Assembly: GCF_021869535.1 (NCBI RefSeq)
Contig: NW_026262734.1
Coordinates: 112,855,588-112,919,587, forward strand
DNA from: Mytilus californianus
Lineage: Eukaryota; Mollusca; Bivalvia; Mytilida; Mytilidae
DNA length: 64,000 nucleotides
Reading direction: 5' to 3'
Position 1 is the first letter of the stretch, and every line of letters starts with the position of its first letter. The translations under genes and the position numbers were made by a program. The notes under the pieces are model-generated. The model worked only from the letters and a program-made list of their open reading frames with translations, was not told where the DNA came from and did not search any database. Shown one piece after another: positions 25,530 to 39,600 of the stretch.

Positions 25530-26270
25530 ACCATCATGTATTATTTGTGAAGGTGATACGGAATATTTATCAACAAGGTATTGGTATCTTCCAATAAACT
25601 TTTATTTTAGAAAAAGAACGAGATGTTCTTTGACATAACTCTTGTTCATTAACTTTCTTCTCAGACACTGGTGACGTTTTACAAAGTCTGAGTAGCAGGT
25701 GTAAGCTCTTGAATACCATATGAGTTGGGAAATGTATATCAAATATGCAAGTGAAGTTGGTATATTGCTACTAAGTTGATAATTTTAAAATTAAGATCGT
25801 CTCGTTTGTCATAGATTCTGGTACTGCGATGACTGCTGATTTCAAATTCGAGGTATATGTCTAAAAATGAGGCGGAGGAACGCGTGTCTGATGTTTCTTT
25901 AAATTCTAGTTCTGGAGGATATAATAATGGAACCCAATCAGAAAAGTTTGAATTGTTTATGGAAAGAACATCATCAATATATCTGAATGTGAAATTAAAT
26001 GATCTGGCTTCTTTGATCTTCTTGTTTTTCACAAGTGTCGGAAGGAACTCCGACTTATATGGAAATAAGAAGAGGTCGGCAAGGAAAGGCACACAGTTAG
26101 TTCCCACAGGAATGCCGACAATTTGTTGAAAAAGTCTAACTCATAATTCAAAAAATATGTTGTCAATAAGAAACTCCAGCATACTGATCACTTGTTCCTC
26201 TGTGTAGCATGTTTAACCTTTATGTTCACTATTAACAATATATGCCGTCTGGTAAGTAAGTAATGCATCA
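25530..26270 (-). pseudogene. Penelope-like element reverse transcriptase fragment
   Basis: Read on the minus strand, a frame from 26107 to 25739 gives MGTNCVPFLADLFLFPYKSE, then FRYIDDVLSINNSNF (motif C), LLYPPELEFKE, SASFLDIYLEFE and YDKRDDLNFKI, a PLE RT from motif B through the thumb. Farther left, other frames give the C-terminal CYSDFVKRHQCLRRKL and GRYQYLVDKYSVSPS segments, so frameshifts have occurred. To the right (about 26110-26130) the preceding motif continues as QQIVGIPVGT. The residues differ clearly from the Naiad copies here (YIDD rather than YLDD), so this is another PLE family. Confidence 0.85.
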
Positions 26271-26279
26271 GCGATGTTT

Positions 26280-27015
26280 TTAGCTTATTTTGAAAAAATT
26301 GAACCAAAAGCGAATTATATCATTCATTTAATGATTAAACAAAAAGAAAATATTTTTTTATTTTTTGGTTTCTCTCGAAGCTAATGCCCCTTTAATCGAA
26401 ATGAGATTTGCCGAAGTCAATGTATAAGTTTCGCGTTTTCATTATAATCGTGTACTAAAAATGTAATAAGAGACATGCCTGTTTCTGCTTATCATTGATT
26501 GAAATTGCAAACATCAACCAGTCTTCACAGCTTATAAAATAGAGTGTGCACTTCTTGCATAACAGTCAGCTTGGTTGTCAGATGAACCCTGAAAACTTTG
26601 TTAGAACAGATTTGTCAGGCACATTTTGATTGCTTGTCCAATTATTTTACTGCAAATGGTGATTGTGATTGTGATTTTATTGTGTACATATATGCAAACT
26701 TGGTTTCATTTTCTTTGTAAAGGGATAGATGCTGAAGCATAAACGTATAAATATCAAAACGATATATAATAATTGCAAAGTACTTTGAAGCATTATCTCC
26801 GACTTTTTAATAAATATACCAAAATATATAAATCTCAATAATCTACGTAAGCGCTTATTCTTAGTGAAAATCAATAACAATCAACAAAGAACACAGACAT
26901 TCATTTAAAATAGTTTATCAATTAAAATTATCAGAAATGATAGCCTATAAAAAGTGTAAGCTTTTCGTTGTGAAGTACATCTTTGAAAAAGAGAACAGGA
27001 GATACCAAACGGACA
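26280..27015. other. Intergenic; no feature recognised
   Basis: AT-rich sequence downstream of the SLC13 gene. No domain or repeat was recognised. Confidence 0.4.
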
Positions 27016-27021
27016 AAAAAC

Positions 27022-27476
27022 AAATCACCAGTCGAAGACAAACAGACAACATACAATGTACCATTGCAAATACTTAGTCAAACAATCACCAGTCGAAGAC
27101 AAACAGACAACATACAATGTACCATTGCAAATACTTAGTCAAACAATCACCAGTCGAAGACAAACAGACCAGACAACACACAATGTACCATTGCAAATAC
27201 TTAGTCAAACAAAAAACAATCACCAGTCGAAGACAAACAGACAACATACAATGTACCATTGCAAATACTTAGTCAAACAATCACCAGTCGAAGACAAACA
27301 GACAACACACAATGTACCATTGCAAATACTTAGTCAAACAAAAAACAATCACCAGTCGAAGACAAACAGACAACATACAATGTACCATTGCAAATACTTA
27401 GTAAAACAAAAAACAATCACCAGTCGAAGACAAACAGACCACACACAATGTACCATTGCAAATACTTAGTAAAACA
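27022..27476. repeat. Seven-copy 61-bp tandem repeat
   Basis: The unit contains CACCAGTCGAAGACAAACAG and TACCATTGCAAATACTTAGT. Starts at 27024, 27085 and 27146 give 61 bp. Some copies carry a 5-bp (CAGAC) or 7-bp (AAAAAAC) insertion. It lies about 40 bp downstream of the SLC13 stop codon on the transcribed side, so it could form part of the 3' UTR. Confidence 0.93.
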
Positions 27477-27516
27477 AAAAAGAATTGTATTTGGCCTAAA
27501 CCTAGGATTTTTATTT

Positions 27517-27693
27517 TTACAAAAGTAGACTTCCGTTACAGATGCAAGTGTTATTTACAATGTCAGTGTTATTTAGTCCGTGCGTAAAGATATCTGGTTG
27601 TTTATGGAAACCAAACACAGCTTCTCCCCATGTCTCTGTTCCTATGACCAGTACAACTATACCAAGTATATTCATTATAAAACCAACTTTAAC
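27517..27693 (-). CDS. SLC13: SLC13 exon 14 (residues 522-579 and stop)
   Basis: It encodes [20 protein letters not shown] and TWGEAVFGF, the last membrane segment, then a tail with three N-glycosylation sequons and stop TAA at 27519-27517. Acceptor TTTCAG. An AATAAA lies a few bases after the stop, very close for a poly(A) signal. It is separated from exon 13 by a 9.5-kb intron. Confidence 0.94.
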   Translation of the reverse strand, partial: VKVGFIMNILGIVVLVIGTETWGEAVFGFHKQPDIFTHGLNNTDIVNNTCICNGSLLL

Positions 27694-30600
27694 CTGAAAT
27701 TAAACATTGGTATATTTTATCTTGAGTATTAATAAACGTAGCCATTTTTGTTAACATATGTACTTATTGTTAGAGAAATAACCAATTAAATGTATAAGGA
27801 CAAATAATTAAGCTCACATTGTACTTACTGTTAGATAAATATATAACCAATTAAATGTATAAGGACCAAAAAAGAAAGAATACTTGTTTGTGGTGATTTT
27901 AATAGTAGAGTTCGGTTACTAGATGATTTTTTAGATTTTGATCATTTAGATAGATATGTGAGTAGTGTAGTGCATGATGAAATCCCATTACTCCGCCAAG
28001 AAGTTCAAAGGATACAACAGTAAATAGGTTTGGTCGAAATCTTGTCCAAATGTGTCATAACACGGGTCTAACTATATGTAATGGTAGGCTACAACACGAT
28101 CTGACTGGACAATACACATTTTGTACTTCAAACGGAAGAAGTGTGAATGATTATCTGTTAACTTTTCCAATTGATTATAAATTGGTTGAGAATTTTAAAG
28201 TTCTGAAACATAATGAATTTTCTGACTATTCACCTTTATTTTATGAAATTCAGACTAATTTAACGTGTAACAAGGAACATTCTTCCAACCATTATACATA
28301 TATAAAGTGGGACAATGAGAAAGTTAGCGATAACACGCAAGCATTACGGGAGAAACAAACTGAATTGATAGAAATAGTAAGCAACATAAACGATAATGAA
28401 AGTGCTAATCACGCCGTAATGTGGTTACCGATGTTATATTTAAATGTGCGCTTAATGTTTTTGGTAAAACATCTGTTAAAAATCATATATGTAAACATAA
28501 ACTTAGTACTAATGATTGGTATGATCACAAATGTAAACTGCATAGAATTGAATTTCACCAAGCACGGAACTGTTTTCAGCACTACACAAGCAGTCCCAAG
28601 AGACAATTATATGTGACAGCAAGAAACGAATACAACAAAGTTAAACGGAAAGCGAAAACATGATATAAACGTACACGTGGACAGGAGCTAAGTCGGCTTG
28701 CTAAAGTGAACCCTAGATAATTTTGGTAAAAAAATAGACCTAAAGGTCGATCGAGATGCGCGGCCGATGCAAATGACAATTTTGAACATTTTAAACACTT
28801 TCTTGGTGCGGAACCTGGTGATTTATCAGTAGAAGTTAAAACTTTAAAAGACAACATTCGATCTGAAGATCTTTACATAGACGAATCTGCTATTAAAAAA
28901 CTAAAGCGTGATAAAAAGTAAAATCACAAAAATACTAAACTCCGAGGAAAATTCAAAAAGGAAAGTCCCTAATCAAATGGCAAAATCAAAAGCTCAAACA
29001 CATCAAACGAATGGATAACTACCGTCATAATCCTGACTTGGTACAGGCATTTTCTTATGTAGAAAATGGTTGATTGAACCTGGTTTTATAGCTAGCTAAA
29101 CCTCTAACTTGTATGACAGTCGCATCAAATTCCTTTATATTGACAACGATGTGTGAACAAAACAAACAGACATAAAAGTACGGGAACAGATGGAATCAGT
29201 GGAGAAATGTTTTTATCAGATTCTCAGCTATTTCAACATTTTTAACAGTTTTGTTTAATAAACTTTTTGAATTTAGTATATACCCCGATAATTGGATAGA
29301 AGGAATTGCTATACCTGTACCAAAGAAAAGGGATCTTTCAAACCCTTATAACTATAGGCCAATTATATTGATTAGTGTATTTTCAAAGATTTTTACTTCA
29401 ATTTTGAATAACCGTCTACTAGGTTAGGCCGAAGATAACGAGATTCTTTAAGCAAACCAGTTTGTATTTCGCCGCCAAAAATCAACTCGATGCTGTTTTC
29501 GTTCTTCATGGAATAATATCAACAACCCTTTCACAAAAGGAAAAACTGTATTCAGCGTTCGTTGACTTTTGTAAGGCTTATGACAATGTCGACCGCCGCA
29601 TACTTTGGTATAAGCTTTTCAATAGTGGAAATAGTAGCGAATTTGTTTCCATGGTGCAATCAGTATATGCAACTTTTAATATTCGTGTTAAATGCGAGGG
29701 ATATCTTTCAGATGTTTTTTCGCAATACTATTATCTCCTCTGCTTTTCATATTTTTTTTATAAATGACATTGCTGAAGATCTACGTATGAATGATAATAG
29801 AACTAGTGATTACATAAACTTAAATGGTTATTTGATATATTTGTTGTTATTCGCAGATTATACTGTGCTATTTGGAAAAACGCCAGAAGCTCTATAGTTT
29901 CTTTTAGATAAATTATTCGTCTACTGTACAAAATGGAAAACTGGAGTTAATAAGGATAAAACAGAAGTTGTAGTTTTTCGTAAAGGATGGCAAAGAGTAA
30001 ATTATTCTTGGTATTATGACAATACGGAATTAAAAGTAGCCAATCAGTATGTATACCTTGCAGTGCTTGTACATTACAACGGTAAATTTCAACAAACTCA
30101 AAAACGCCTAGCAGAACAGGGTAGAAGAGCGCTTGCAGCACTGTTAAACACATTAAGATCTACTTATATATCACCAGAACAACAATGTGCTATGTTTACA
30201 GTCTAGTTATGTCTATTTTAAACTACGCCTCTGAAGTATGGGGTTTTCATCATGCAAAAGAAATTGAATCTGTATATAATTAATTTTGTAGATTTGTTTT
30301 AAAAGTACCCAAACATACGCCTGTCTGTTGTATTATTTTCGATCTTGGTCATTTACCTATGTATGTTACTAGGAAACAAAAGTTGTTGAAATACTGAGTT
30401 AATATTATAAAAAAGAAACCAGATATTGTATATGAAATATATGAAGTTCTTATTGCTGACTGTAATAATGATAAAGAAAATTGGGCCACACATATTTGTA
30501 ATTTACTTTTTCAACTGGGATTTAATTATCTATGGCATGAACATGAGAATGTTGATGTAAACTTTGATATTTTGAATGAACGTCTGTTAGATCAATTTTA

Positions 30601-33600
30601 TCAGAGTTGGTGTGCGTCTGTAGAAAGCTCTGAAAAACTAATATTGTACAAAATATAATAAAAACAGATTTTAAGATGGAACAATATATATTGAAAGATA
30701 TCAATGTTAAAATGTTGTCTTTATTAAGATTTGGTGTATCAAAACTAAATATGGATACTGGTCGTTATATAAACCAACGAAGGGAGGACAGAATTTGTTA
30801 ATGTTGTACAATGCAATGTATAGAGAATGAATATCATTTTATTATGGTTTGTCAAGCATATAGACAGTATAGACTTAAATACTTCTCAAGAAATATCCAT
30901 ACATGGCCAAATATTAACAAACTGTATTTATTACTACAAGTTCAAACACAAACATTTATTTACAATTTGATGTGTTTTTGCGTGAAAGTTGGAAACTGTG
31001 AACTTTCATATTAACGTAGTTATTTATATATATATTGTCTTTTTTCATTAACAAAGTGTTCATAATGTTTATTATGTTCTCTGCTGTTTTATATAACTAT
31101 ATATTATTATATTACTATAAATTTCATGTTGCTTACACATGATAATGTTGTAATTCAAATGTGCTATAGCATAATTGTGCTTATTGCAATGAACGTCTTT
31201 ACCTTATCTTAAAAATAAGCTCACATTGTAATTATTGATAGAGAAATAACCAATTAAATGTATTAGGACCAATAAATCAGTTCACTTTGTAATTAATGAT
31301 ATAAAAATAACCAATTAATTATATAAGCTCACATTGAAATTATTGTTAGAGAAATAGCATATTAACTTATAAGGACTAATAAATAATTACGATGTTTAAC
31401 GTTTAGCCATGATATTGTCTATATGGATCAAAGGAGGTGTGGGGTATCCTTCAATAAAACAGAAACCCAACAACAAATCACATGGAGAAGAAAATACGCA
31501 GTTTTTAACAATAAACACATATATAATATATGTTAAGTCTTGATTTTGACAAGTCTGTTGATCATTTATGAGCTTATGCTACGGGCAACATATTACCCTT
31601 CCCACTTACACGGGGATGTATCAACACAACATAACACAAACTCTACAAATCATTTTTAAACAGCAATCTTAAGGACGTGTTTTTCAACAAGCAATCGAAA
31701 TTATCAAGGAAAAAAACAGTGCTTCTCTTCTCTTATATGAAATATATGAAGTTCTTATTGCTGACTGTAATAATGATAAAGAAAATTGGGCCATTGTTAT
31801 ATTATTATATTACTATAAATTTCATGTTGCTTACACATGATAATGTTGTAATTCAAATGTGCTATAGCATAATTGTGCTTATTGCAATGAACGTCTTTAC
31901 CTTATCTTAAAAATAAGCTCACATTGTAATTATTGATAGAGAAATAACCAATTAAATGTATTAGGACCAATAAATCAGTTCACTTTGTAATTAATGATAT
32001 AAAAATAACCAATTAATTATATAAGCTCACATTGAAATTATTGTTAGAGAAATAGCATATTAACTTATAAGGACTAATAAATAATTACGATGTTTAACGT
32101 TTAGCCATGATATTGTCTATATGGATCAAAGGAGGTGTGGGGTATCCTTCAATAAAACAGAAACCCAACAACAAATCACATGGAGAAGAAAATACGCAGT
32201 TTTTAACAATAAACACATATATAATATATGTTAAGTCTTGATTTTGACAAGTCTGTTGATCATTTATGAGCTTATGCTACGGGCAACATATTACCCTTCC
32301 CACTTACACGGGGATGTATCAACACAACATAACACAAACTCTACAAATCATTTTTAAACAGCAATCTTAAGGACGTGTTTTTCAACAAGCAATCGAAATT
32401 ATCAAGGAAAAAAACAGTGCTTCTCTTCTCTTATATGAAATATATGAAGTTCTTATTGCTGACTGTAATAATGATAAAGAAAATTGGGCCATTGTTATAT
32501 TATTATATTACTATAAATTTCATGTTGCTTACACATGATAATGTTGTAATTCAAATGTGCTATAGCATAATTGTGCTTATTGCAATGAACGTCTTTACCT
32601 TATCTTAAAAATAAGCTCACATTGTAATTATTGATAGAGAAATAACCAATTAAATGTATTAGGACCAATAAATCAGTTCACTTTGTAATTAATGATATAA
32701 AAATAACCAATTAATTATATAAGCTCACATTGAAATTATTGTTAGAGAAATAGCATATTAACTTATAAGGACTAATAAATAATTACGATGTTTAACGTTT
32801 AGCCATGATATTGTCTATATGGATCAAAGGAGGTGTGGGGTATCCTTCAATAAAACAGAAACCCAACAACAAATCACATGGAGAAGAAAATACGCAGTTT
32901 TTAACAATAAACACATATATAATATATGTTAAGTCTTGATTTTGACAAGTCTGTTGATCATTTATGAGCTTATGCTACGGGCAACATATTACCCTTCCCA
33001 CTTACACGGGGATGTATCAACACAACATAACACAAACTCTACAAATCATTTTTAAACAGCAATCTTAAGGACGTGTTTTTCAACAAGCAATCGAAATTAT
33101 CAAGGAAAAAAACAGTGCTTCTCTTCTCTTATATGAAATATATGAAGTTCTTATTGCTGACTGTAATAATGATAAAGAAAATTGGGCCATTGTTATATTA
33201 TTATATTACTATAAATTTCATGTTGCTTACACATGATAATGTTGTAATTCAAATGTGCTATAGCATAATTGTGCTTATTGCAATGAACGTCTTTACCTTA
33301 TCTTAAAAATAAGCTCACATTGTAATTATTGATAGAGAAATAACCAATTAAATGTATTAGGACCAATAAATCAGTTCACTTTGTAATTAATGATATAAAA
33401 ATAACCAATTAATTATATAAGCTCACATTGAAATTATTGTTAGAGAAATAGCATATTAACTTATAAGGACTAATAAATAATTACGATGTTTAACGTTTAG
33501 CCATGATATTGTCTATATGGATCAAAGGAGGTGTGGGGTATCCTTCAATAAAACAGAAACCCAACAACAAATCACATGGAGAAGAAAATACGCAGTTTTT

Positions 33601-36600
33601 AACAATAAACACATATATAATATATGTTAAGTCTTGATTTTGACAAGTCTGTTGATCATTTATGAGCTTATGCTACGGGCAACATATTACCCTTCCCACT
33701 TACACGGGGATGTATCAACACAACATAACACAAACTCTACAAATCATTTTTAAACAGCAATCTTAAGGACGTGTTTTTCAACAAGCAATCGAAATTATCA
33801 AGGAAAAAAACAGTGCTTCTCTTCTCTTATATGAAATATATGAAGTTCTTATTGCTGACTGTAATAATGATAAAGAAAATTGGGCCATTGTTATATTATT
33901 ATATTACTATAAATTTCATGTTGCTTACACATGATAATGTTGTAATTCAAATGTGCTATAGCATAATTGTGCTTATTGCAATGAACGTCTTTACCTTATC
34001 TTAAAAATAAGCTCACATTGTAATTATTGATAGAGAAATAACCAATTAAATGTATTAGGACCAATAAATCAGTTCACTTTGTAATTAATGATATAAAAAT
34101 AACCAATTAATTATATAAGCTCACATTGAAATTATTGTTAGAGAAATAGCATATTAACTTATAAGGACTAATAAATAATTACGATGTTTAACGTTTAGCC
34201 ATGATATTGTCTATATGGATCAAAGGAGGTGTGGGGTATCCTTCAATAAAACAGAAACCCAACAACAAATCACATGGAGAAGAAAATACGCAGTTTTTAA
34301 CAATAAACACATATATAATATATGTTAAGTCTTGATTTTGACAAGTCTGTTGATCATTTATGAGCTTATGCTACGGGCAACATATTACCCTTCCCACTTA
34401 CACGGGGATGTATCAACACAACATAACACAAACTCTACAAATCATTTTTAAACAGCAATCTTAAGGACGTGTTTTTCAACAAGCAATCGAAATTATCAAG
34501 GAAAAAAACAGTGCTTCTCTTCTCTTATATGAAATATATGAAGTTCTTATTGCTGACTGTAATAATGATAAAGAAAATTGGGCCATTGTTATATTATTAT
34601 ATTACTATAAATTTCATGTTGCTTACACATGATAATGTTGTAATTCAAATGTGCTATAGCATAATTGTGCTTATTGCAATGAACGTCTTTACCTTATCTT
34701 AAAAATAAGCTCACATTGTAATTATTGATAGAGAAATAACCAATTAAATGTATTAGGACCAATAAATCAGTTCACTTTGTAATTAATGATATAAAAATAA
34801 CCAATTAATTATATAAGCTCACATTGAAATTATTGTTAGAGAAATAGCATATTAACTTATAAGGACTAATAAATAATTACGATGTTTAACGTTTAGCCAT
34901 GATATTGTCTATATGGATCAAAGGAGGTGTGGGGTATCCTTCAATAAAACAGAAACCCAACAACAAATCACATGGAGAAGAAAATACGCAGTTTTTAACA
35001 ATAAACACATATATAATATATGTTAAGTCTTGATTTTGACAAGTCTGTTGATCATTTATGAGCTTATGCTACGGGCAACATATTACCCTTCCCACTTACA
35101 CGGGGATGTATCAACACAACATAACACAAACTCTACAAATCATTTTTAAACAGCAATCTTAAGGACGTGTTTTTCAACAAGCAATCGAAATTATCAAGGA
35201 AAAAAACAGTGCTTCTCTTCTCTTATATGAAATATATGAAGTTCTTATTGCTGACTGTAATAATGATAAAGAAAATTGGGCCATTGTTATATTATTATAT
35301 TACTATAAATTTCATGTTGCTTACACATGATAATGTTGTAATTCAAATGTGCTATAGCATAATTGTGCTTATTGCAATGAACGTCTTTACCTTATCTTAA
35401 AAATAAGCTCACATTGTAATTATTGATAGAGAAATAACCAATTAAATGTATTAGGACCAATAAATCAGTTCACTTTGTAATTAATGATATAAAAATAACC
35501 AATTAATTATATAAGCTCACATTGAAATTATTGTTAGAGAAATAGCATATTAACTTATAAGGACTAATAAATAATTACGATGTTTAACGTTTAGCCATGA
35601 TATTGTCTATATGGATCAAAGGAGGTGTGGGGTATCCTTCAATAAAACAGAAACCCAACAACAAATCACATGGAGAAGAAAATACGCAGTTTTTAACAAT
35701 AAACACATATATAATATATGTTAAGTCTTGATTTTGACAAGTCTGTTGATCATTTATGAGCTTATGCTACGGGCAACATATTACCCTTCCCACTTACACG
35801 GGGATGTATCAACACAACATAACACAAACTCTACAAATCATTTTTAAACAGCAATCTTAAGGACGTGTTTTTCAACAAGCAATCGAAATTATCAAGGAAA
35901 AAAACAGTGCTTCTCTTCCTGCCGACTTATTCCTTTATTCATATCTGCTATAACGATGATGTCCGCTCACTGAATAATTCAAAGTTCGTTGACTGTGCTG
36001 AACACATCTATTGCATCGAACTTGAAATAAAGGATACAATAGATACAGTAATGTCTGCTTCATATCTTGAAATTGACAATGAGACAAAAGAGATGATTTC
36101 AGCTTTCAAATTGTGAACTTTCCATTGCTACGTTGCAACATTTCAGCAGTGCCTGCATATGGAGTACATATTTTCTAGTTGATACGATATGCCGGGGCTT
36201 GCATTTCCTATCAAGATTTCCAAAATGGAGGTTTATTGCTCACAAGGAAACTATTAACCAAGATTTCCAAAAGTTGAATTCATCCCTTCGAAACTTTTGC
36301 AAACGCCATCACGAGATTGTTGACCGTTATAGAATATCTGTTTCACATATGACGAAGGATATGTTCCAATTATCGTAATCACAATCCCTTCATCCTTTGT
36401 CCGAATATGACCTACCGAATAAGACTAATCACCGGATTTGTAGTCATGTAAGCAACATGACGGGTGCCACATGTGAAATAAGACCTGCTTACTCTTCCAG
36501 AGCACCTGATATCACCCCCGGTTTTTTTTGGGGTTCGTGTTGTTCAGTCTTTAGTTTTCTGTTTGTGTTAAGTTTACAGTTGTTTTTTTTTCTTTTGGTT

Positions 36601-39600
36601 CTTTTCTTTTTTTGACATGACGTTGTCTGTTTATTTTCGACTTATCAGTTTGAATATCCATTTGGTGTGTTTCGCTTCTCTCTTACAGTATATACATAGT
36701 TACATGTCCGCAGTTACTGACAGCTAGTTCAAAGCCAATTACAAGTAAAAATTTCAGACAGCTAACCTAAGAATAAAGATGACAGGATTTCAAACGAACT
36801 TCAGCATGTTTGTCAATAGAATCAGTTTTGTGCGCAAAATTCTAGTTAGTAAGGAAAACAATAATCGCCGGCAAAGGATGAATACCCTTTCGACAAAATG
36901 ACATATCGACCACTTGAGAAAAAGTTTGAATCCCTATGATAACCGAATGGCACACAACAATGTGTACATCATCCGATCTTTTATACATGAAACATCACCT
37001 CTTACGATTCTGTATAGCTGTAGGTATGTGAACTCACGAGATGCAGTTTTTAGGTGACATTCGAGAGATAAGTTATTCAACTTGCACACTATTCTATAAT
37101 TTAAAGACCGTTATTTTTCGTTACCGGACGAATTCCATTTCCAAGCTTGATGTTAATACACGAATCAATCTTCTAAAAAGTACACTTATCTAAAATCGTA
37201 AAACAAATCTCACCATGTCTATAACTTTCAGGTATCCATAGGCAAACACTACAGCATTTGGAGGTGTTGCCACGGGCAACATAAAAGCGAACGATGTCGC
37301 AATAGCTGCCGGAAACATGAAGTATAGAGGATTTACTTCCAGTTGTAAAGACTACAGATATGAAATGAAGAAAAGATACTTTAACATTGACACATCAAAC
37401 TATACATGATAGGAATATTGCATGGTGAACATTATTACATTTACCCCAATTTAATTTTAAATAGACACTTGGTTGTTGTTGAAGACCTATACATGTCTTT
37501 GTCTGTTTGTGTGTATATGTTTGTTTTTATTTAGTATGACAGAATCGAGCACTTATACCATGTAATAAATTAATAAATAATCGTCGGTTAAAACATTTCA
37601 ATTAGGTTTGTTTTTTTACTGAATATTTTATGTTTTTAATTAAGGCGACAGTAATTCACCGATGTTCAAATTTCGTTACTCGAAAGATCGGAAGGGACAA
37701 ATCAGGGTTACAAACAAAATTCTGATGGAACTCCAAAAGTAGCGAGACCAGGTGTTTCGACAAGGTATGTATCTTTTCCCGCATGCGTCTATTTCTAAGC
37801 ATGCATCGTAGACTCACATATAAATGAATACTAACTAGTTCAGCCAAAATAGGCATCAGGAGTGTGCACATAGCTACATTACTTGTGACCTCCGTCGCTG
37901 CCGCCACAATTATACACAATATCATATTCACAATCCATGGATCAAGGGGTTTTAACACAGCCAATTGTGTTCCTAGCCATTTGGATAATCCATATTCCTA
38001 AAAATAATTATCATTTATAAAGTTATAATATTTTTACTTATTATTCTGTTGAAAACAATAAGGTTTTCTCTTAGGAAATCAATTATATGAGAACATGTAC
38101 TTGTTGCCAATCTCACCATTACGAAAAAAAATTGTGAAGAGGTCGATCTAGGTTTATCTTAATTTCACGATGTTTCTAATCTTGCAACGGTATCTTTAAA
38201 CGATCGTCAGTTTCTAAACTAGTTACAGTCGTTGCGTTCACAATTGTTATGATTTCTGCATGTTTGTTCTCCTTCTTTGCGTTGTTTTAATGCAACATTA
38301 CAGACTATCAATTTTACTCTACCACATATGAAAATAAAAAATAAAAAATATGTGGTATGATTGCCAATGAGACTTTTCTCACCAAGAGATCAAATTAACA
38401 CCTATAGTTCACCGTACGACCTTCAACTCAATTACAGGCTCCTGACTTGGGACAGGCACATACAGAATGTGATGGGGTTAAACTAGTTTAACGAAGCGCC
38501 AACCCTCCCCTAACCTGGGGCAGTGATGTAACAGTACACCATCAGAACAGACTATAAAAATCAGTTGTACATGCACATTTCGGCAAATAATATTTCTTCA
38601 ATACTGATCAACGCCTAATCATTCATAAATCCATAACTTCTAATTGAAACATTAAATGCTGATTTAACAAAAATGATCAAATGTAAACATTCGCCATCAT
38701 GGCCATGATCTTGGCAATACTATAACTTTATTGTTGGTTATTTCCCTGAATAGGGAAACCAGATAGACCGGGTGATTCATCAGGTTTAGGCGACAAGTTG
38801 GCAAACCCTTACACTAATCAATTAATGCCTTGAATGCAAGTGAAGACAAACTAAGGTGATCAGCTAGTAAGATGCTGAACAACACAAAAAGTTTTTTAAA
38901 ATTATGTAATTGTCTGTCGTGATGTATACTCCGCACCATCATTTAGACACTTGATTGAAATAAATGGTTTGACTATGTTGATATTCAGGTGTAAAATGAT
39001 CGATAATATTTCGTTTTTTTTGCTTAGAATATATTTTTCGTAAATAATCAAATAATATAGTAAAACAAACGTTTTAATTATACCTGACTAACGAAAGCAA
39101 GAGCAAATCCTCCGCCTAACAATATAACCACGCCCCATGGTAACTTCTTCTCCACTATCTTCCACGTAAGCAAAGGAGGTATTGGTCCTGTTTGGAATAC
39201 AACACAGCAAAGTTAATAAAAAAATCATATACAAGTTCAAAACAATTCACACCAATATATCATGAGATTTTTGTTTTTATACGATTGTGTGATAGACATG
39301 AAACAGGAATAACAGGATAAATGGAGTATAGCTCATGATTTTAAGAAAAATATTTGTTATGAAGTTGTTCTATTTTTTTCCTAGTGAATACACAAATTTT
39401 TGTATCGCCTTATTTGTTACGATGTGGTCCTAGTTTGTCACCAAACACGATCTAGTACTCTGGCAACTAGACCATTTGAATTCGCTTAAGAAGACAGATT
39501 ACCAAGACTCCTTGAAAAAAACTTGCATTGATTCTTTAGTTGGGACATGAAGTTGTGCACCTGTTACTTTAACTATTATTGATGGTTTCCCTTTGCTATT

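Larger units (their letters stand above)
27871..31212 (+). mobile_element. Degraded non-LTR retrotransposon (LINE), 5'-truncated
   Basis: Coding traces in three frames read in order. First is an endonuclease C-terminal half: VCGDFNSRV near 27890, then [10 protein letters not shown] and GRSVNDYLL at 28060-28170. Second is an RT with [18 protein letters not shown] near 29340, [13 protein letters not shown] (29555-29590) and the degraded motif C FADYTVLF (about 29860). Third is a C-terminal [20 protein letters not shown] segment at about 30825-30880. Many stops and frameshifts make it inactive. It lies antisense to the host gene in SLC13 intron 13 and splits a local tandem repeat. The LINE clade is not assigned. 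Confidence 0.87.

Noticed and set aside
31677-35400. Six identical 77-codon frames that could be a tandem gene family
   Set aside because: They are by-products of the 698-bp array and stitch together PLE, LINE and UTR sequence in non-native frames. Identity reflects recent duplication, not selection.
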